DNA of 38,039 nt from an uncultured Acidiphilium sp. GTDB lineage: Bacteria > Bacillota > Clostridia > Christensenellales > Borkfalkiaceae. Both the position numbers and the translations under genes were made by a program. How positions within the stretch are numbered: the first letter of the stretch is position 1; the number at the start of each line of letters is the position of its first letter. The notes beneath the pieces are model-generated. The model saw nothing but the letters and a program-made list of their open reading frames with translations. It did not search any database and was not told the DNA's origin. Shown in pieces: positions 33,900 through 38,039 of this stretch. Location of the stretch: contig CABUWK010000019.1 in NCBI GenBank assembly GCA_902495325.1, positions 1 to 38,039 of the forward strand, given 5' to 3'.

Positions 33900-36291
33900 A
33901 ATCAACGGTAAAATTCCCGCAGTCGCCGCACTGTGCCTCTGCCTGCTCGCGGCGATCGCGTTCGGATTTTCCGGAACGGGAAACGCCGCAAAGGCGACCG
34001 GGACGGAAATCGCTTTCGAGATCACGGCGGGAGCCACGCGGGAAGGAAAGAAATATCATGTCGCTTATGTGGGAGAAAAGCTCGATAAAGAACTTATAGC
34101 CCGCAATACGGCTGTTTACGAAGTCTTGTCCGGCGGCGGGAAGGGGAATAAGATCTCCCTTTCCGCGGCGAACGTGGGAGACGACGCGGACCTTTCGGAA
34201 GAAGGCGAAACCTCGGTCACGATCACCGCGGGCGGTGGGAGCGTTTCCGTGCCCGTGTACGTATATAAAACCGGGACGATCGCGCCTCTTGCTTCCGATC
34301 ATATTTTAAGCTGGTCGAGCGCGTTCGATTTCTATTTCGAATCTCAGATCGACGGCGGCGAAGCGAGCCGTCTCGCGACGACCAATATCCTGAGCGATAC
34401 GAGTTACGGCATCGATAAAGATCTCGTCACCCTGCGGACGCCTGCGCTTTATGACGGAAACGAGGAGTATGTTCTCCATACCGTCGGGCAGGCAAGCGAA
34501 AAGCAGATGCTGTGCTTCTTTTCCGGCGTGAACGCGGGCGACCTCTCTTCGCTTCCCGTCGGCTCCGTGCTCGAATTTAACGAAAACTTCCGTTTTTATC
34601 GCTATATCGACGAAACGTTCGTCGCCGCCTATCGTCTTTCCGACGTCGCGAAATATGTGTGGACGGGGAACGGGTGGACGAATTTCGTGGCGGATACGAC
34701 CGATTTCTCTCTTTCCGCCGACCGGATCGAGCTGCCCGTCGGGGCTTCTTATCCGCTCGGTCTCAAGCTGATCCCCGAGGGGTCGTATATCGCCGCGAGC
34801 ATGGTTTCTTCCGACGATACGATCGTGAAGATCGAAAACGGTTTCGTCCGTTGCCTGAGGGAAGGGACTGCCGAAATTACGGTGACGGTCGGCAAAAAAA
34901 CGGCGAAAATTTCGGTGACCGCCACGCTTGCGGGAGCAAACGGGTTCAGACTCATGAACGACAGAGTTTTCCACGTGTCGAAAAACGGAACGTTCGATCT
35001 TTCGAAGGTTTCCGTCGCGCCCGATTTCGGCAACGGCGTTTACGGCGACGAATTTCCGCTCGGCAGCGATAACGCTTCGCTTTCTCTCGATACTTCCGTC
35101 GTCGGAAGACAAACGGCGGAAATCTCCGTTTTCCGCGGCGGCGTGAAGGGGACGGTTTCCGTGACCGTCGAAGTCGTCGACGTGACCGAACAGATCCCCG
35201 GCGGGTTCTGGAGCGCGGAAGATTCGGGCAATTTCTTCGGGACGATCGTTGTGCATTTTTCGGGAACGTTCCGTAACTCCGCAAACGTATATTTAAGCGA
35301 CCTTACGGCGGAGCAGAAAGCCGCCGTTCTCGGCGGGATCGAATTTACGAGAAAGGGCGAAACGGCGGAGATCGCCAATGCTGAATTTATGACGAGCCTT
35401 CTGACGATCGATGTGAAGATCGGCGGAAAGTCGGTAAAGAGTTATCGCGAAGGTGACGTTCTTCTGCTGAAAAAAGGGCTCCCTTTCTATTCCTGGACGG
35501 GCGAAACCGTGCAGGGTGTGCCGAAGGGCGAGGGCGACTTCGTTCAGACGGGCGTCGCCGCGTGCGACATCCGTTACGTGTACGGCAAAAACGGGAAATT
35601 CAACCTTGACATTCAGTATACGGGCGCGGTCGTTTCCGAAGAGACCGTCCGTCTCGGCGTCGGCGAAACGGCGCCCGCAAACGTAAAGATGATCCCGTCT
35701 TACGCGACGGTCGGCGAGTGGTTTTTCGTATCGGAAGATCCTTCCGTCGCCGAGGTCGACGTGAACGGCAACGTGACGGCGAAGTCGGCGGGTAAAACAA
35801 CGATCTGCGCTTATCTCGAAGGGGGTACGCTCGGCGAAATTCCCCTTTCGTTCGTTGTCGAGATCGAGGACGATGCCGAAGCCTTCTTCCTGAATGCGGA
35901 ATCGCTGACGCTTACGGTCGGTACCGATCTCACGGGGGAGTATCTTTCCTCGAGGGGGATCGCCGGCTATGTTTCTTATCGTTCGGGCAGATCGGAGAAA
36001 ATCGATCTCACGGGCGTATCGGTCGGCGGTTTCGATAAAAATGCGACGGGCACGCAGACGGTTTCTCTTCTTCTGTCCGACGGGAACGCGTCCTCTTCCG
36101 TAAGCCTTACGGTCATCGTGAAGGAGGCGGAACGGGAAGAGGAATCTTCCGCCGCAGAAGAAGTTTCTTCCGCAGGGTCGGAAGGAAAGAGGGGATGCAA
36201 GGGAAGCGCGGAAGGATGCGTGCCGGCATTGTTGCTTGCGGCTTTCTCCGCGGTGCTGATCGGAAAAAGGAGAAACGGGATCGATGGTTAA
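33889..36291 (+). CDS. Surface protein with Ig-like domains, paralogue of the giant protein's C-terminus
   Basis: The 800-residue product has a signal peptide (ending near the Ala/Lys at about 32) and then aligns along almost its full length with the last 730 residues of the 1936-residue protein. Shared segments include AYVGEKLD / AYVGETLD, YVLHTVGQ / YALHSVGQ, ENFRFYRYIDET / KNFRFWRYTDET and NDRVFHVS / DERVYNLS. Big_2-like Ig units (SSDDTIVKIENG, SEDPSVAEVDVNGNVTAKSAG) are recognisable. It ends in a Ser/Glu-rich linker, Gly-Cys-Lys-Gly (Cys 770), a hydrophobic segment and KRR. The start at 33889 is preferred over 33868 because AAAGGAG precedes it; it overlaps the GH28-like gene by 11 bp. Function is unknown; an accessory binding role is a guess. 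Confidence 0.82.
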   Translation: MIGKINGKIPAVAALCLCLLAAIAFGFSGTGNAAKATGTEIAFEITAGATREGKKYHVAYVGEKLDKELIARNTAVYEVLSGGGKGNKISLSAANVGDDADLSEEGETSVTITAGGGSVSVPVYVYKTGTIAPLASDHILSWSSAFDFYFESQIDGGEASRLATTNILSDTSYGIDKDLVTLRTPALYDGNEEYVLHTVGQASEKQMLCFFSGVNAGDLSSLPVGSVLEFNENFRFYRYIDETFVAAYRLSDVAKYVWTGNGWTNFVADTTDFSLSADRIELPVGASYPLGLKLIPEGSYIAASMVSSDDTIVKIENGFVRCLREGTAEITVTVGKKTAKISVTATLAGANGFRLMNDRVFHVSKNGTFDLSKVSVAPDFGNGVYGDEFPLGSDNASLSLDTSVVGRQTAEISVFRGGVKGTVSVTVEVVDVTEQIPGGFWSAEDSGNFFGTIVVHFSGTFRNSANVYLSDLTAEQKAAVLGGIEFTRKGETAEIANAEFMTSLLTIDVKIGGKSVKSYREGDVLLLKKGLPFYSWTGETVQGVPKGEGDFVQTGVAACDIRYVYGKNGKFNLDIQYTGAVVSEETVRLGVGETAPANVKMIPSYATVGEWFFVSEDPSVAEVDVNGNVTAKSAGKTTICAYLEGGTLGEIPLSFVVEIEDDAEAFFLNAESLTLTVGTDLTGEYLSSRGIAGYVSYRSGRSEKIDLTGVSVGGFDKNATGTQTVSLLLSDGNASSSVSLTVIVKEAEREEESSAAEEVSSAGSEGKRGCKGSAEGCVPALLLAAFSAVLIGKRRNGIDG

Positions 36292-36328
36292 AACAGGTTC
36301 GCCCGCGCGGGCGGGAGAAAGAATATGA
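36284..36328 (+). CDS. Possible 14-codon leader peptide before the rhamnosidase gene
   Basis: An ATG at 36284 is preceded by AAGGAG (in the end of the upstream gene) and opens 14 codons (MVKTGSPARAGERI) ending in a TGA at 36326-36328. That stop overlaps the rhamnosidase ATG (36325-36327) as ATGA. A GC-rich palindrome (GCCCGCGCGGGC, 36301-36312) lies inside. It may serve to hand ribosomes over to the downstream start, or it may be chance. Confidence 0.3.
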   Translation: MVKTGSPARAGERI

Positions 36329-38039
36329 TCAGACTTTGCCGGGTTATCGTCGACCATGCGAAAACGCCTTTCGCGGTCGGCTGCGATTTCCCTTCCGTCA
36401 CCTGGCAGGCGGAAGGCGAAAAGCAGACCTCTTTCCGGATCTGTGTGGCAAAAACGCGCGATAAGGCGATTAACGGACAATTCGACGTGTTCGATTCCGG
36501 TGTGACCGAAGACGGGGAAACGCTCGGACACGGGATCGGGACCGAACTCGAATCCAATACCGTGTATTATGTTTCCGTTACGGTTTACGGGGAAAAGGGC
36601 GGCGAGGATTCTTCCCTCGTCCGCTTCCGTACCGAACTTTCCGCAAAGGACTGGAAGGGGCACTGGACGTTTATGCCCCTGAATTCCGTAGGCGGGTCGT
36701 CGCTGTATCGCAGGAATATCTTTTTGCCGGATGCGCCGGCAGAGGCGTTTGCCGCTTGCGCGGGCATAGGTTGTCACGAACTTTTCGTCAACGGGAAAAA
36801 GGCGGACGACCGTCTGTTTTCCCCCGCGAACAGCGACTATGAAAAAAGGATTTATTACACCGTTTACGAACTTACCGGGCAACTTGTTGCGGGAGAAAAC
36901 GCGATCGGCGTCGAGCTTGCGCCCTGGTGGTACGGCAGTAAAAAACTGATGTTTCAGCTGTATGTGACCCTGAAAAACGGAATGACGCTCGAGTTTCATT
37001 CCTCGGCGGGAGACGGTTGGTGGGAACGCGGCGGCGCGGTGAAAGAGTGCAGCGTGTACGACGGAGAATTTTGCGACGGACGTACCGCGGACGAGTTTCT
37101 TCCCCATTGGGCGTCGGCGGAATATCGTGCCGGGATCGAAAGCAAATGGGTGCTGCCGATCGTTTCGCGGGGAGACGCTTCTCTTCTCGTGCCCGAACGG
37201 ATCGACCCCGTGCGGGTGTGCGGAAGGCTGGATCCTGTTTCGCATCATGCGGCAGAAAACGGCGTCGTTTACGATTTCGGTGCGAATATCGCGGGGCGGG
37301 TATGCGTTACCGTCCGTGGGGAACGAGGTGCCGGGATCGTTCTTATTCACGGAGAACGCCTGACGGCGGACGGGGATCCGAACACCCTGAATCTTCGCAG
37401 CGCAAAAGCGACCGATCGCTATATTTTAAAGGGAACGGAGGGCGGAGAAACTTATTTTCCCCGCTTTACCTATCACGGATTTCAATATGTAAAGATCATA
37501 ACGAAGGGAAACGTCAGGGTGGAAAACGTGGTTGCGGAACACCTGCACAGCGACGTCGACCTCGTCGGCGGGTTTTCCTGTTCGGACGATTCTCTGAATT
37601 ATCTGCACGAGATCGCCGTGCGGACGGAGCAGAACAATCAGTTCGGCGTTCTGACCGACTGTCCGCAGCGGGACGAGCGGTTCGGCTGGCTGAACGATCT
37701 CGGTGCGCGGCTTTATCAGACCGTTTATAATTTCGACATGTCGCGCTTTTTCCCGAAAGTTGTCGCGGATATTTCGGACGGGCAGCTGCCGGACGGCGGC
37801 ATCGGCGACACCGCGCCTTATTATGTGGGCGGAAGACCCGCAGACCCCGTGTGCGTGGCATACCTTCTCATGCCCTATTATTGTCATCGTTTTTACGGAG
37901 ACGATTCGCTTTTGAAACGGGAATACGAAAACCTGAAACGCTGGGTCGGTTTCCTTCTTTCGAAAACGGAAAACGGCATCATGACCTATTCGTATTACGG
38001 GGATTGGGTTTTCCCGACCTGTTTCGGAAAACCCGCCGA
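36325..38039 (+). CDS. Alpha-L-rhamnosidase (GH78), 5' part, runs off the window
   Basis: The first 571 codons are present. There is no signal peptide, so the enzyme is cytoplasmic and would release rhamnose from imported oligosaccharides. Order: an N-terminal Ig-like domain (about 5-105), the rhamnosidase N-domain (RRNIFLPDAPAEAF, then GCHELFVNGKK and SPANSDYEKRIYYTVYEL), a beta domain (DFGANIAGRVCVTVRGERGA), and the start of the (alpha/alpha)6 barrel. The barrel carries the GH78 signature TDCPQRDERFGW (residues 444-455), which includes the acidic residues of the active site. The start at 36325 follows a GGGAGAAAG site. Being intracellular, it marks the final step of the pathway encoded by this locus. 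Confidence 0.92.
   Translation, partial: MIRLCRVIVDHAKTPFAVGCDFPSVTWQAEGEKQTSFRICVAKTRDKAINGQFDVFDSGVTEDGETLGHGIGTELESNTVYYVSVTVYGEKGGEDSSLVRFRTELSAKDWKGHWTFMPLNSVGGSSLYRRNIFLPDAPAEAFAACAGIGCHELFVNGKKADDRLFSPANSDYEKRIYYTVYELTGQLVAGENAIGVELAPWWYGSKKLMFQLYVTLKNGMTLEFHSSAGDGWWERGGAVKECSVYDGEFCDGRTADEFLPHWASAEYRAGIESKWVLPIVSRGDASLLVPERIDPVRVCGRLDPVSHHAAENGVVYDFGANIAGRVCVTVRGERGAGIVLIHGERLTADGDPNTLNLRSAKATDRYILKGTEGGETYFPRFTYHGFQYVKIITKGNVRVENVVAEHLHSDVDLVGGFSCSDDSLNYLHEIAVRTEQNNQFGVLTDCPQRDERFGWLNDLGARLYQTVYNFDMSRFFPKVVADISDGQLPDGGIGDTAPYYVGGRPADPVCVAYLLMPYYCHRFYGDDSLLKREYENLKRWVGFLLSKTENGIMTYSYYGDWVFPTCFGKPA

Noticed and set aside
25073..37350. Several long minus-strand open frames (685-902 codons) opposite the surface-protein genes
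   Set aside because: The plus-strand frames carry signal peptides, repeats and catalytic motifs. The antisense frames are low-complexity and arise from the strong third-position bias.
1..38039. tRNA or rRNA genes
   Set aside because: No stretch with a convincing tRNA cloverleaf (GTTC-A-C arm) or rRNA sequence was recognised by eye on either strand. A tRNA scan would be decisive.

Overview
The window looks like a chromosome segment from an anaerobic, spore-forming member of the Bacillota (class Clostridia). It was probably assembled from an uncultured gut lineage; a Christensenellales-like group would fit, but that is a guess. The grounds are the ytxC-thrS gene pair known from Bacillus and relatives, strong purine-rich Shine-Dalgarno sites, classical TTGACA/TATAAT promoters, lipoprotein-type binding proteins and a CUT1 sugar transporter without its own ATPase gene.

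Positions 1-2577 are AT-rich and damaged. They hold the C-terminal part of an IS256/Mutator transposase (minus strand) fused at about position 118 to the interior of an SF1-type helicase gene. That helicase gene carries a one-base frameshift just after its Walker A motif and is followed by the orphaned C-terminal tail of a second, related helicase. Positions 2587-5942 have intermediate base composition. They contain a 13-bp inverted repeat, then a SUFU-domain protein, a lipoprotein, a Sel1-repeat protein and a YhbY-like RNA-binding protein.

From about 6 kb the DNA is GC-richer and intact. It encodes a P2-type cation ATPase, YtxC, threonyl-tRNA synthetase with a consensus promoter, pyridoxamine kinase, an SLC13/ArsB-like permease and an RlmA-type rRNA methyltransferase. 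This block ends at a strong bidirectional terminator and an array of six 17-bp tandem repeats.

From 15.3 kb to the right edge lies a Gram-positive polysaccharide-utilisation locus. A divergent AraC-family regulator faces an SGNH esterase lipoprotein, an alpha/beta-hydrolase esterase lipoprotein, a sugar-binding lipoprotein and two permeases. These are followed by a GH99/GH71-like lipoprotein, a 1936-residue repeat-rich surface protein, a GH28-like surface enzyme, an 800-residue paralogue of the giant protein's C-terminal region, and the 5' part of a cytoplasmic GH78 alpha-L-rhamnosidase. GH28 plus GH78 plus two esterases suggests acetylated pectin, for example rhamnogalacturonan I, as substrate: deacetylation and backbone cleavage at the cell surface, ABC import of oligosaccharides, then intracellular rhamnose removal.

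The most unusual point is that three consecutive secreted proteins end in the same short signal: Gly-Cys-(Lys/Ser)-Gly, a hydrophobic segment and a basic tail. This resembles Cys-containing CTERM sorting tags (MYXO-CTERM, Synerg-CTERM) rather than LPXTG. At two of the three ends the codons of the basic tail also contain the Shine-Dalgarno site of the next gene, which overlaps by 11 bp.
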